A stretch of DNA of 64,000 nucleotides. Origin: Calamus simplicifolius (taxonomy: Eukaryota > Streptophyta > Magnoliopsida > Arecales > Arecaceae). The first letter of the stretch is position 1; the number at the start of each line of letters is the position of its first letter. The position numbers were made by a program, and so were the translations under genes. Below, piece after piece: positions 1-10,885 of this stretch. Location: assembly GCA_900491605.1 (NCBI GenBank), contig UESW01004375.1, positions 267,810 through 331,809 of the forward strand, in the 5' to 3' direction. The notes beneath the pieces were generated by a model. The model saw nothing but the letters and a program-made list of their open reading frames with translations, had not been told where the DNA came from and searched no databases.

Positions 1-2790
1 AGCAGTTGATAATGCAACCGAATTTTGCTTTTTGCTAAACCAAGAGATTAAGTTACTACCTAAGAATTGACATGCTCCACTTGTGCTTTTTCTATCTAAT
101 TTACATCCAGCATAGTCAGAGTCAGAGTATGCAATCAAGTTTAATGTCGAGTCTCTAGAATACCATAAACCTACATTTTTAGTTCCACTTAAATATCTTA
201 AGATTCTTTTATAGCAATTAAGTGAGATTCTTTAGGTTCAGATTGAAATCTAGCGCATAGACAAACAACAAACATGATATCTAGTCTACTAGCTGTTAAG
301 TAAAGAAGAGATCCGATCATACCTCTGTAATATTTTTGATCTACTTTCTTACCATCTTCATCTTTGTCCAATTTGCATGAAGGGCTCATAGGTGTTCCAA
401 GTGGTTTGATTGACTCCATTCCAAACTTCTTGAGAAGTTCTTTTGTGTATTTTGCTTGATTGATGAAAATTCCCTCTTGCTTTACTTGATTTGAAGTCCT
501 AGGAAGAAATTGAGTTCTCCATCATGCTCATCTCAAACTCACCCTACATTAACTTAACAAATTCTTGACATAACAGATTGTTAGTAGCACCAAATACAAT
601 ATCATCAACATATATTTGTACTACTAATAAATCCTTGTCTTTTCTTTTCAAAAATAGTGTTTTATCAATATTTTCTCTTATAAAGTCATTTTCAATCAAA
701 AATTTACTTAATCTTTCATACCAAGCTCTAGGTGCTTGTTTTAAACCATATAGTGCTTTGTGCAATTTAAAAACATGATTTGAAATTCATGATCTTCAAA
801 ACCAGGAGGTTGTTCAACAAAAACTTCCTTATTTATAAATCCATTTAAAATACGCTTTTAACATCCATTTGAAATAAATTGATATGCATATGACATGCAA
901 ATGCGAGTAATAATCTAATTGCTTCTAGTCTAGCTACAGGTGCAAAAGTTTCATTAAAATCAATTCCTTCTTCTTGATTATATCCTTTTGCGACTAATCT
1001 AGCTTTGTTTCTAATTACTATGCCATTTTCATCTAATTTATTTCTAAATACCCATTTTGATCCTATAACAGAATGATCTTTAGGTCTATCTACAAGAGTC
1101 CATACATTATTCCTAGTAAATTAATTTAATTCTTCTTGCATGGCTAACATCCAATTATCTTTTTCTGCCTCTTCAATAGTTTTAGGTTCAATTTGAGATA
1201 CAAATGCAAGATGATTATTGATGTTTCTCATTGATGATCTAGTTCTTACTCCTTGAGATAGATCACCTATAATTATTTCTTTTGGATGACCATAGGCATA
1301 TCTCCAATCTCTAGGAAGATCTATATCATTATGATTTGCATCAACAACATCAACACTAGGGGAATCATTATCTTTAGCTTCTTGTTCATGATCTGAAGAT
1401 ACACCAATATTTAACTTTTCAATGTCTCTTTCTAGAATGTTTGTATCTTCCTCATCATCAATTTTTCCTGAACTAGATGCTAAAGATTCATCAAAAATTA
1501 CATGAATAAATTCTTCTACAATTAAGTTTCTCTTGTTAAACACTCTATAGGCTTTACTAGATGTTGAATATCCTAAGAAAATGCCTTCATCAGATTTTGC
1601 ATCAAATTTTCCTAGATTATCTTTACCATTATTAGAATGAAACATTTACAACCAAATGCATGAAAGCAGCTTATGTTTGGTTTTCTATTGTTCCATAGTT
1701 CATAAGGAGTTTTTCTTAATGATTGGCCTAATCAAAGCTCTATTAAGAATGTAACATGTCATGTTTATAGCTTCCGCCCAAAAGTATTTTGGTAGGTTGC
1801 TTTCACATAGCATGGTACGGGCCATGTCTTCTAAGGTTCTATTTTTTCTTTCAACTACTCCATTTTGTTGTGGTGTTCTAGGTGCTGAAAAATTATGATG
1901 GATGTCATTTTCTATGCAAAAGTTTTCAAATAGATGATTTTCAAATTCAGTGCCATGATCACTTCTAAGAGACACTGTGGTGTTATTTTTCTCATTTGTG
2001 ACCTTTTTGAAGAATTTCAAAAACAATGGAAAGGTCTCATCTTTATGAGCTAAAAACAATACCCAAGTGTATCTAGAGTAATCATCTACAATCACAAGAC
2101 CATATTTCTTTCCTCCTAGACTTGTGATTCTAGTAGGTCCAAAAAGATCCATGTGAAGTAGTTCAAGTGGCCTAGAAGTGGAAACAATATTTTTAGTTTT
2201 GAAAGAGTTTCTAGTTTGTTTTCCAAATTGACATGCATCGCAAATTTTATTATTTTCAAATCTAGTTGTGGAAGTCCTTTTACTAAATCCATTCTTATTA
2301 ATTTTGAAATTAGGTGTGTGCTTGCATGACCTAATCTATGATGCCATAACCAACCAATCTCATTCATATTAGCATTATTAGCAACTAAGCAATGATTACT
2401 AGTAGACAAATTGTCTAAATCAATTAAGTATACATTGCCATTTCTATTCCAATAAAAATAATGCTATTATCAATGGGATTAGAAACAGTGCAAATAGATG
2501 CTTCAAATGATACTTTAAAACCTTTATCACATAATTGGCTAATACTTATTAGATTATGTTTTAAACCATTGACATATAAAACATTTTTAATATATGTGGA
2601 GGGAGTTATTTGAATATTACCAAACCCCATGATTTGGCCTTTGCCATTGTCACCAAACGTAACAACTCCTCCTCTTTTGCTTTCAAGGGTGATGAATTGA
2701 TCCTTGTCACCCGTCATGTGTCTTGAGCAGCCACTATCAAGATACCACTTTCGCTTTGATCTTTTGGCCGCAAGACACTCCTGCAAAAAT
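1..2790 (-). pseudogene. Sirevirus 1 pol (protease, integrase, RT, start of RNase H), broken
   Basis: The copia polyprotein part that matures, integrates and copies the element. Protease lies at about 2786-2424 and keeps a D-S-G active site in the context WYLDSGCSRHM. Integrase covers about 2409-1690: an H-H zinc-finger half (WLWHHRLGH), then a core with MDLFGP, the RSDHGTEFEN motif and the glutamate in NGVVERKNRT. Reverse transcriptase covers about 1645-198, with YVDD preserved at about 625. RNase H begins at the left edge. Frame changes between 2409 and 2152, near 1650, near 1110 and between 790 and 540 break the reading frame, so no full polyprotein can be made from this copy. Assignment to copia pol is secure. 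Confidence 0.9.
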
Positions 2791-2929
2791 AATTAAGTCT
2801 TATATTTAGGTACCCAAGCCTTCTTGGGTCCTTCATGGTTAGTAGCATAAAAGATTGTTCCTTTGGGAACCCATATTTTCTTTCCTTTACTACTTAATTT
2901 TTATTACTGTTTCTCACATTACATTCATA

Positions 2930-4440
2930 GGATTTATGGCCTTTCTTGTTACAATAATGACATGTAACACTATCTCTATTTTGTTCTTTTCTAAAGAAGT
3001 TTTTTGACAAATTTTTGTTTTATGTTAGGTCTATATCCTAATCCAGTCTTATCAAATATAGCCTTTGATTACCTAATAATAAATTAAGTTTTTCAGAACT
3101 ATAAGTAAATTTATCAGCAATATTCTTATATTTATCAACTTCCTTCTTTAATTTATTATTTTCATTGGAAATTGACTCTTTTTCTTTTGTCAAATTTTCA
3201 TTTTCAGATTTCAGCATCATAATCTCATTAGTAAGATTATCTTTTTCTTTAATGAGAATTGAATTATCATTTTTCAGAAATTTGTATTTCCTTTTTAAAA
3301 CTTTAAAATCATCAACTAGTTCATTAAAAGCTTCAAACAACTCATCAAATGCAAAATCATCACAAGGGTTTTCAAAACTTACCTCGTTGTCGTCGTTTGC
3401 CATAAAGCAAATGTTTGCAACTTCTTTTTGATCTTCCTCTGAAGAGATTCATCGCTGTCACTCCAGGTTGCAACATAGGCTTTCTTCTTCTTCTTGTAGG
3501 CTTTCTTTAGTAGAGGACAATCATATCTAAAGTGCCCCGGTTTTTTACACTCATAGCAAATTAAGGGGTCTTTCTCTTTCCTTATCTTTGTCCTTTTCTT
3601 TTTCTCCTTCCATCTTAATTTAGATTTCTTCTTGTGGAAGGGTCTCTTTCTTCTCATGAATTTTTTGAATTTTCTAGCTAGAAGAGCTATCTTATCATCA
3701 TCATCATCATTATCACTGCAGCTCTCCTCACTTTCTGCAGCCTTAAGAGCTATAGTCTTCTTCTTTTTAACATTTTCCTCTATGTGCTGCTTCATGGTTA
3801 ACTCATGGGTCATTAGTGATCCAAGTAGCTCCTCCAAGGGTAAAGTGTTGAGGTCCTTGGCTTCTTAGATTGTTGTCACCTTTGCGTCCCAAGTCCTTGA
3901 AAGTGACCTAAGAATTTTGCGAACAAGTTCAGAATTAGTATAAATCTTACCTAGACTTTTCAAACCATTTACAATATCGGTGAATCTAGTATACATGCAT
4001 GCTATAGTTTCAGTTTGTTCCATGCTGAATAATTCATACTTATGAACAAGAATATTTATCTTAGATTCTTTAACTTGATTTGTACCCTCATGGGTAACCT
4101 CTAATCTATCCCATATCTCTTTTGCGGAATTACATGTAGAGATACGATTAAATTCGTTTGCATTTAAGGAACAATATAAGGTATTCATGGCCTTAGCATT
4201 AAGCTGAGCCATTTTTCTATCATTATCATTCCAATCCCTTTCGGGCTTAGGAACAATAGAGCCATCAACTATGTGTGTGGGTGTGCTTGGTCCATTAATT
4301 ATAACACTCCACAATTCATAATCTGAAGCTTGAATGAATATCCTCATTCTTTCCAATATGAATAGTTGGAACCATTAAACAAGGAAGGTCTATTTGTAGA
4401 ATGACCTTCAGCAAATGAAGATCCAACTTGAGCTGCTATT
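2930..4440 (-). pseudogene. Sirevirus 1 gag, broken
   Basis: The nucleocapsid gene. The N-terminal part (4440-3865) is a UBN2-type copia gag domain with the lineage hallmark GTNQVKESKINILVHKYELF. A lysine-rich stretch and a CX2CX4HX4C zinc knuckle (CYECKKPGHFRYDC) follow near 3555-3515. Next comes a long heptad-rich coiled coil (about 3400-3060), then a second CX2CX4HX4C knuckle (CHYCNKKGHKSYEC) near 2970-2930. Where element 2 has its gag ATG, this copy reads ATA (about 4435), so the usual start codon is lost. A small deletion near 4350 and a stop at about 3865 also break the frame. The coiled coil and second knuckle are typical of Sirevirus gag. Confidence 0.85.
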
Positions 4441-4487
4441 TGGATCTTTAGCTCTTGATCGTGTGATCAAATAAACAATGAGCACTT

Positions 4488-4499
4488 GCTCTGATACCA
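4488..4499 (-). promoter_or_regulatory. Primer-binding site of Sirevirus 1
   Basis: Read on the minus strand this is TGGTATCAGAGC, the classic copia primer-binding site complementary to the 3' end of initiator tRNA-Met. It starts two bases inside the 5' LTR edge at 4502, which fixes the element orientation and the LTR boundary. Confidence 0.93.
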
Positions 4500-4501
4500 A
4501 T

Positions 4502-5990
4502 TGTTGGCCCAGATGGCAACCCAAGAGGGGGGGGTGAATTGGGTTCTTTAAAAAAGTTAACCTTTTAAAAATTATGTGCTTGGAGATAAATGAAATTAAA
4601 TGCAATGCGAATATTAAATACAACCAAAGAGATAGAGAAAGAGATAATCAAAGCACGGCAAACACGAAGGTTTTATAGTGGTTCGGTGTATCCAATACCT
4701 ACGTCCACTCCCAAGATCCACTTGGGTCCACACTATAATCCTCTTGATTATAGTCGAGTTGTTTTACAAGATCATAACTCAAAACTTGTTGTTTGCCAGG
4801 GATCACAACAACCCAGCCGATTTTCCGGGCTCACCAGCACAAAACCCTAAACTCAAGCTAATCTAGCTTGACCCGAGGTATACTACCTCCACTAGTTCAA
4901 TCCCCTTGATAGAACTAGCACAAACAAGAAAGAATAATGTTTTTCAATAATACAAAGCTCCTCAAATGAGCAAATATTCAGAATAAAAAATAAGGTTAGA
5001 AAAGCCTGTTTGAAGTAGATTGGATTTGAGCTTTTCTTCTTTTCTTCTTTTCCTCTTCTCTTTGAAGATGATGAATTAGGCCTCAGCTTTGATTCGTTGC
5101 AAATGTTGCAGATGAGAAGTTGGAAAATCTCAAAAATAGAGCTTTATTCTCCTTTTTGGAAGTCCTCCGATTTTTCAATATGAGCGCCTTGGATTTCTCT
5201 TTGAGCTTTTTGGAGTGGAAGGATTTGAGTTTGAACTCTTTTCTCTCTGATTTCAGGCTCAAGACTTCACGGATTTTTGTTTTGAAAGCACTCTCTTTTT
5301 TTCATTTTTTCTTTTTTTTTATTTTTTAAACGGGCGTTCTCCCTTTTATAGATTTTCCTTTAATCCATTTTTGGTAAGAAAACTAGCCGTTGGAATATAC
5401 CTGGAAAGTTTTTCCAAACAAAATATATCTGTTAGAAGTTAGGTAAAAAGAAAATATTACCGTTAAAGCTGATCTGGCATTTTAAAATTTCGTTCCAGAT
5501 AGGTTGGAGTCGGCTCCAACTTTTCAGGCGTCAGCTCCAAGTCGTTTATCCAAAAATAGAAAGTTCTGAGTTCATCGAGGAGTCGCTCCGAAAAAGTTAG
5601 GTGTCGGCTCCAAAAGACTGTAAGTGTCGGCTCCAAGGTAGTCAAAAATCAAGCGTTCTGTCCCCGCATCGGAGTCAGCTCCAGACACTGTAAGTGTCGA
5701 CTCCAAAACTCTGGGTGTCGGCTCGAAACTCTAGGTGTGGGCTCCGAACCGTATTAAAAATCAGAAGAATATTTGACTGGCCATGGGGTCGGCTCTAGAA
5801 TTCCTAGGTGTCGACTCCAAGCTCTGAAACCTTGAAACTCATATTTTGCAATTGATTCAAAACACGTTTCTTAATGCCTTTAAATCAATCAAATATTTTT
5901 AAGCCCTGAAACACTTATCAAATCTATTAGTAATCAAATAAATATACTCAATTCCTTTATTAATCATCAAAATCAATAGTTGGGTCAACA
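4502..5990 (-). repeat. 5' LTR of Sirevirus 1
   Basis: A 1489-bp LTR whose plus-strand outer ends read TGTTGG and CAACA. It aligns over its length with the two LTRs of element 2 (26218-27772 and 34904-36441), but lacks about 20 bp just inside its right end. On the minus strand a TATA box (TATAAAAGGG, 5350-5341) lies downstream of a cluster of palindrome-like motifs, the arrangement expected for U3 promoter sequence. Confidence 0.9.
5506..5822 (-). promoter_or_regulatory. Palindromic motif array in LTR of Sirevirus 1
   Basis: About eleven copies of a 12-bp motif close to GGAGTCGGCTCC or GGTGTCGGCTCC in 320 bp, the first being an exact GGAGTCGGCTCC at 5506-5517. The copies are spaced 20 to 50 bp apart and end about 155 bp upstream of the TATA box in element sense. 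Clusters of palindromic repeats upstream of the promoter are a described feature of Sirevirus LTRs; the motif sequence itself varies among host lineages. Confidence 0.8.
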
Positions 5991-7480
5991 AAACATTTCA
6001 AGGTGTGTACATCTTAAAGATATAAAAATTTCTAGTCTCAAAATTCATGATGGTCACATATTGATGCAAGATATCTTACCAATAGTGGCAAGATCATCAG
6101 TGCCTAAACAAGTTCTTGCAGTTATAATTCGGTTATCATCATTCTTTAAGGCATTATGTTCAAAAGTTATTGATCCTGAAGAGATTGATCAGTTGGAGTC
6201 TGATGTGACCATTACACTTTGCCTGATGGAAAAGATTTTTCTCCTGGATTTTTTACTATTATGGTACATCTACTCATTCACTTGCTTCGGAAGTCAAGCT
6301 TGGCGGACCGGTACATTATAGATGGATGTATCCTATTGAGAGGTATGCTATAGTCTGATTTATCCTAATGACCGGTATACCATAATTTCTACCAAAAGTA
6401 GCATCATCATTATGCTATGTTTAGAAATTTATTTATCTTGTAGGTACCTTATGCGATTGAAAGATTATGTACGAAACAGAGCCTATCCAGAGGGTTCGAT
6501 TGTGGAAGGATATATTGCTGAAGAGTGTTTGACATTTTGTTCAAGATATCTTCAAGGTATAGATACAATGTTTAATAGACCTCAATGGTATGGTGATTTC
6601 ATTGATAATGCAGAATTGTATAAGTTCTCAACTGCAGGTAGAGTAATGTGCAAAACTGAAACTATTGTATTGGATCATAAATCAATGGCATAAGCACATC
6701 GTTATGTGTTACTCCATAATGAAATGATATCTGAGTATCGTAGGTTAGTATGATTTATTGCATTTCAAGATTAAGATATCATGTCTTTTTTTTTGCTCTA
6801 AATGAACAAAATACATTTTATGCAACGAATTTTTTATTGTCTCAATGGCAAGCTAACCATAGCACTCGACTAATCCAAGGATTGATCAGCGATGGTTAGT
6901 CGAGTTATTTCCTACATGGCTTTCAAAACAGGTTTGACATATACTTCGAGAATATGAATTGATTTAACATCAAATAACCTATTAACATTCCTTATTATTT
7001 CTTAGGTATCAACGATGATGGAGAGAAATTTGTCAGCTGAATTAATAGCCCTGGCTCGAGGACCTAACAAAGTTGTCAATAGATATAGTGGTTTCATAAT
7101 CAACGGTTTTAAATTCCATACTAAAGATCGTGAGAAATTTAGGAAAACACAGAATATCGGTGTTATAGTGGAAGCAGATGGAAAAACTTAACATGGTGCA
7201 CTAAATGATATCTATGAGTTAGATTACTATGGAGTCTTTAAAGTCATATTATTTAGATGTGATTGGGTAGATATAAACTCATCAAGGGGTTTGAAAAAAT
7301 ATACAAATGGATTTACACTTGTAAATTTTACAAGGTTGATACATACTGGTGTCTTATTGAAGGATGATCATTTCTCTTATATGTTTATTTCTCTTATATG
7401 TTTATTTCTAATTCTATCTTTTAAAGTAAATGACTACTCATATCATTTCTCTTATATGTTTATTTCTAATTCTATCTTTT
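5991..7480 (+). pseudogene. CACTA (En/Spm) TNP2 transposase, 3' part, tandem copy 1
   Basis: The C-terminal half of a TNP2-like transposase of the CACTA superfamily. It aligns base by base with 9196-10690. The first part carries RCVHLKDIKISSLK and MQDILPIVARSSVPKQVLAVIIRLSSFF. An intron-like break (GTATGC at about 6342 to an acceptor at about 6444) separates this from a DUF4218-type segment (YLMRLKDYVRNRAYPEGSIVEGY, ending near 6750). A DUF4216-type segment lies near 7080-7370 (IVEADGKT, ALNDIYELDYYGV, LFRCDWVD). An in-frame stop follows GKT at about 7190 and frameshifts lie near 6230. Its 5' part is separated from it by the inserted Sirevirus. Not functional. Confidence 0.85.
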
Positions 7481-7679
7481 AAAGTTTTGCCATATATCCA
7501 TCTTAACATATGCATTTCTGTCATACTTAATTTATTCACATGCTGTTTCAATATTGCCCAACACTCTGTTCCATATAGCATACTGGCCTAATAGCAATTT
7601 TATAGAATTTTTCTTTTAATTTTAATGGGATTCGTCGATCATACAATACTCCCAAAATACTCCTTCACTTAATCCATCC
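7481..7679 (-). mobile_element. RTE LINE 3' fragment, copy 1
   Basis: Minus-strand translation gives the well-conserved C-terminal segment of plant RTE non-LTR retrotransposons, including ASMLYGTECWAI and MTEMHMLRWIYGKT. It joins the CACTA sequence at about 7480 exactly as in copy 2 at about 10690, so the LINE-CACTA junction predates the duplication. Confidence 0.8.
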
Positions 7680-10600
7680 ATATAAAATATATGAATGGAT
7701 GGTCAGGAAAGAGTTTTACCATGCTTCTTAAATTACTAAAGGATGCATTTCCAGAAGGCATTATTTACCATCCTCTTATTATGAAGCAAAGAAAGTTGTC
7801 AACAAATTAGATCTTGGATATCAAAAGATCCATAGTTGTCCAAAAGACAGTATGTTATATCATGGTGGAAATGCTGATCGAGAGTCATGCAATGTATGTG
7901 GATCTTCGCGATGGAGGAGATATGAAGAGGATGAGGATGATGTAACGAACAAAACAAAAAAACCGACGAAGGTATTGCGTTACTTTCCTCTTATTCCTCG
8001 ATTGAAAAGGCTATATTCATCATCGAAAACAGCTTCACTAATAAGATGGCATGATGAAGGGCGTACAAAGGATGGAATGTTGAGACATCCAGCAGATAGT
8101 TTAGCATGGAAAGCTTTGATGTTAGGCATTCTGATTTTGCCTCTGATATTCGTAATGTTCGTTTGGGTTTAGCTTCAGATGGCTTCAATCCTTTTCGCAC
8201 TCTAAATTCTACATATAGCACTTGACCAGTTGTTCTAATACCATACAATTTACCACCATGGTTGTGCATGAAGCAATCATCACTTATCTTGTCAATGGTT
8301 ATTCCAGGTGATAAGGGTCCAGAAATGATATAGATATTTTTCTACAGCCTTTAATAGAGGAATTGAAACCGTTATGGAAGGTGTCGATGCAATTGATGCT
8401 TCAAATGGTGAAACATTTAAACTACGGGCAGCTCTGTTGTGGACTATTAATGATTTTTCAGCATATCCAATTTATTTGGCTGAGTACAAAAGGAAGGGTT
8501 GCATGTCCTTGTTGTGCAGATTCGACACATTGAAATTGGTTAAAACATGAAGAAAATTTTGTTATATGGGACATCGCCGATGGTTAGAACCATATCATCC
8601 GTTTCGTTTTCAGAAAGATTTATTTGATGGTACCATAGAGTTGGGATGTGCACCTATTCCACCGTCTGGAACTAATGTTCGTATGCAAATTGATTCCATC
8701 AGTTACAAATATGGTAAATTCTCAAAGTCTTCTCAAAAAAGAGGAAGGAATGATCAAGAAGATGTGACAATTTGTAGTATGGATGCACAGATATTTGAAG
8801 ATCCAGATAATTTTTTGGAAAAAGAAAATGAGGAAGATGTACAGATACCATCCACAAATCAGCCTATCAAATATATGGAAGAAAAGAAGTATCTTTTTTA
8901 ACTTACCTTATTGGGAACATAATCTGATTCGACATAATCTTGATGTCATGCACATAGAGAAGAATGTTTGTGATAATCTGCTTGGAACATTGTTGAATCT
9001 TGATGGAAAGACCAAAGATAACATGAAGGCACGATTGGATTTAAAGGAATTGGGTATCCGACCGGAGCTTCATCCTATAATGCTTGCTAATGATAGAATT
9101 TATTTGCCTCCTGCATCTTATGCAATGTCTCCTCAAGAAAAAAATAATTTTCTTATAGTATTGAAAAATATTAAAGTACCTGATGGATATGCATCAAACA
9201 TTTCTAGGTGTGTGCATCTTAAAGATATGAAAATTTCTAATCTCAAAAGTCATGATGGTCACATATTGATGCAAGATATCTTACCAATAGCGGCAAGATC
9301 ATCAGTGCCTAAACAAGTTCTTGCAGTTATAATTCGGCTATCATCATTCTTTAAGGCATTATGTTCAAAAGTTATTGATCCTGAAGAGATTGATCAGTTG
9401 GAGTCTGATGTGACCATTACACTTTGTCTGATGAAAAGATTTTTCCTCCTGGATTTTTTACTATTATGGTACATCTACTCATTCACTTGGCTTCGGAAGA
9501 CAAGCTTGGTGGACCGGTACATTACAGATGGATGTATCCTATTGAGAGGTATGCTATAGTCTAATTTATCCTAATGACCGGTATACCATAATTTCTATCA
9601 AAAGTAGCATCATCATTATGCTATGTTTAGAAATTTATTTATCTTTTAGGTACCTTATGCGATTGAAAGATTATGTACGAAACAGAACCTATCCAGAGGG
9701 TTCAATTGCGGAAGGATATATTGCTGAAGAGTGTTTAACATTTTGTTCAAGATATCTTCAAGGTGTAGAGACAGTGTTTAATAGACCTCAACGGTATGGT
9801 GATTTCGTTGATAATGCAGAATTGTATAAGTTCTCAACTGCAGGTAGAGTAATGGGAAAAACTGAAACTATTGTATTGGATCATAAATCAATAGCACAAG
9901 CACATCGTTATGTGTTACTCCATAGTGAAATGATATCTGAGTATCGTAGGTTAGTATGATTTATTGCATTTCAAGATTAAGATATCATATCTTTTTTTTT
10001 TTGCTCTAAATGAACAAAATACGTTTTATACAGCGAATTTTTATTGTCTCATCGGCAAGCTAACCATAGCGCTCGACCTAATCCAAGGATTGAGCAGCGA
10101 TGGTTAGTCGAGTTATTTCCTACATGGCTTTCAAACAGGTTTGACATATACTTCGAGGATATATGGATTGATTTAACATCAAATAACCTATTAACATTTC
10201 TTATTATTTCTTAGGTATCAACGATGATGGAGAGAAATTTGTTAGCTGAATTAATAGCCCTGGCTCGAGGACCTAACAAAGTTGTCAATAATATAGTGGT
10301 TTCATAATCAACGGTTTTAAATTCCATACTAAAGATTGTGAGAAATTTAGGAAAACACAGAATAGCGGTGTTATGGTGGAAGCAGATGGAAAAACTTATT
10401 ATGGTGCACTAAATGATATCTATGAGTTAGATTACTATGGAGTCGTTAAAGTCATATTATTTAGATGTGATTGGGTAGATATAAACTCATCAAGGGGTTT
10501 GAAAAAAGATACAAATGGATTTACACTTGTAAATTTACAAGGTTGATACATACTGGTGTCTTATTGAAGGATGATCATTTCTCTTATATGTTTATTTCTC

Positions 10601-10690
10601 TTATATATTTATTTCTAATTCTATCTTTTAAAGTAAATGACTACTCATATCATTTCTCTTATATGTTTATTTCTAATTCTATCTTTTAAA
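7680..10690 (+). pseudogene. CACTA (En/Spm) TNP2 transposase, tandem copy 2
   Basis: A longer stretch of the TNP2 transposase gene of a CACTA DNA transposon. Transposase_21-type sequence runs from about 7700 to 9550. Recognisable parts are KLDLGYQKIHSCPKD, CNVCGSSRWRRYEEDE, the segment from KVLRYFPLIPRLKRLY to RWHDEGRTKDGMLRHPADS, LKLRAALLWTINDFSAYP, GHRRWLEPYHPFR, LDVMHIEKNVCDNLLGTLL and the PGFFTIMVHLLIHLASED stretch. An intron (about 9549-9648, GTATGC to TTTTAG) precedes a DUF4218-type segment (9650-9957); a DUF4216-type segment lies at about 10270-10580. Frameshifts are seen near 8125, 8230, 8550, 8890 and 9435. No CACTA terminus is found at either side, so the ends are missing. Not functional. 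Confidence 0.88.
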
Positions 10691-10885
10691 GTTTTGCCAT
10701 ATATCCATCTTAACATATGCATTTCTGTCATACTTAATTTATTCATATGTTGTTTCAATATTGCCCAACACTCTGTTCCATATAGCATACTGGCCTAAAG
10801 CAATTTTATAGAATTTTTCTTTCAATTTTAATGGGATGCGTCGATCATACAATACTCCCAAAATACTCCTTCACTTAATCCATCC
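9196..10885. repeat. Tandem duplication, unit copy 2 (partner 5991-7679)
   Basis: Second copy of the CACTA-LINE chimeric unit. It preserves the uninterrupted site (GCATCAAACATTTC at 9191-9204) of the Sirevirus insertion in copy 1, showing that the retroelement arrived after, or independently of, the duplication. Confidence 0.85.

Larger units (their letters stand above)
1..5990 (-). mobile_element. Sirevirus-type Ty1/copia retrotransposon, partial (element 1)
   Basis: A copia LTR retrotransposon lying on the minus strand; its other end is beyond position 1. In element order one sees the LTR (5990-4502), a tRNA-Met type primer site, gag, protease, integrase, reverse transcriptase and the start of RNase H at the window edge. 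The order integrase before reverse transcriptase defines Ty1/copia; the gag style, the coiled coil after the zinc knuckle and the 1.5-kb LTR with palindrome arrays match the Sirevirus (SIRE/Maximus) lineage. The right flank begins AAACA, and the homologous uninterrupted sequence at 9191-9200 reads GCATCAAACA, so the element appears to have inserted in a CACTA TNP2 gene with AAACA as target duplication. The left duplicate is outside the window. It is the same family as the element at 26218-36441. Confidence 0.9.
5991..7679. repeat. Tandem duplication, unit copy 1 (partner 9196-10885)
   Basis: 5991-7679 and 9196-10885 are near-identical over about 1.69 kb and include the same TNP2 3' exons, the same short direct repeats (TTTCTCTTATATGTTTATTT) and the same fusion to an RTE LINE 3' end. 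Copy 1 stops at CCATCC (7674-7679) and is followed at once by upstream TNP2 sequence. Copy 2 continues from the same CCATCC into more LINE. This is the pattern of a tandem duplication with a unit of about 3.2 kb. Confidence 0.85.
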
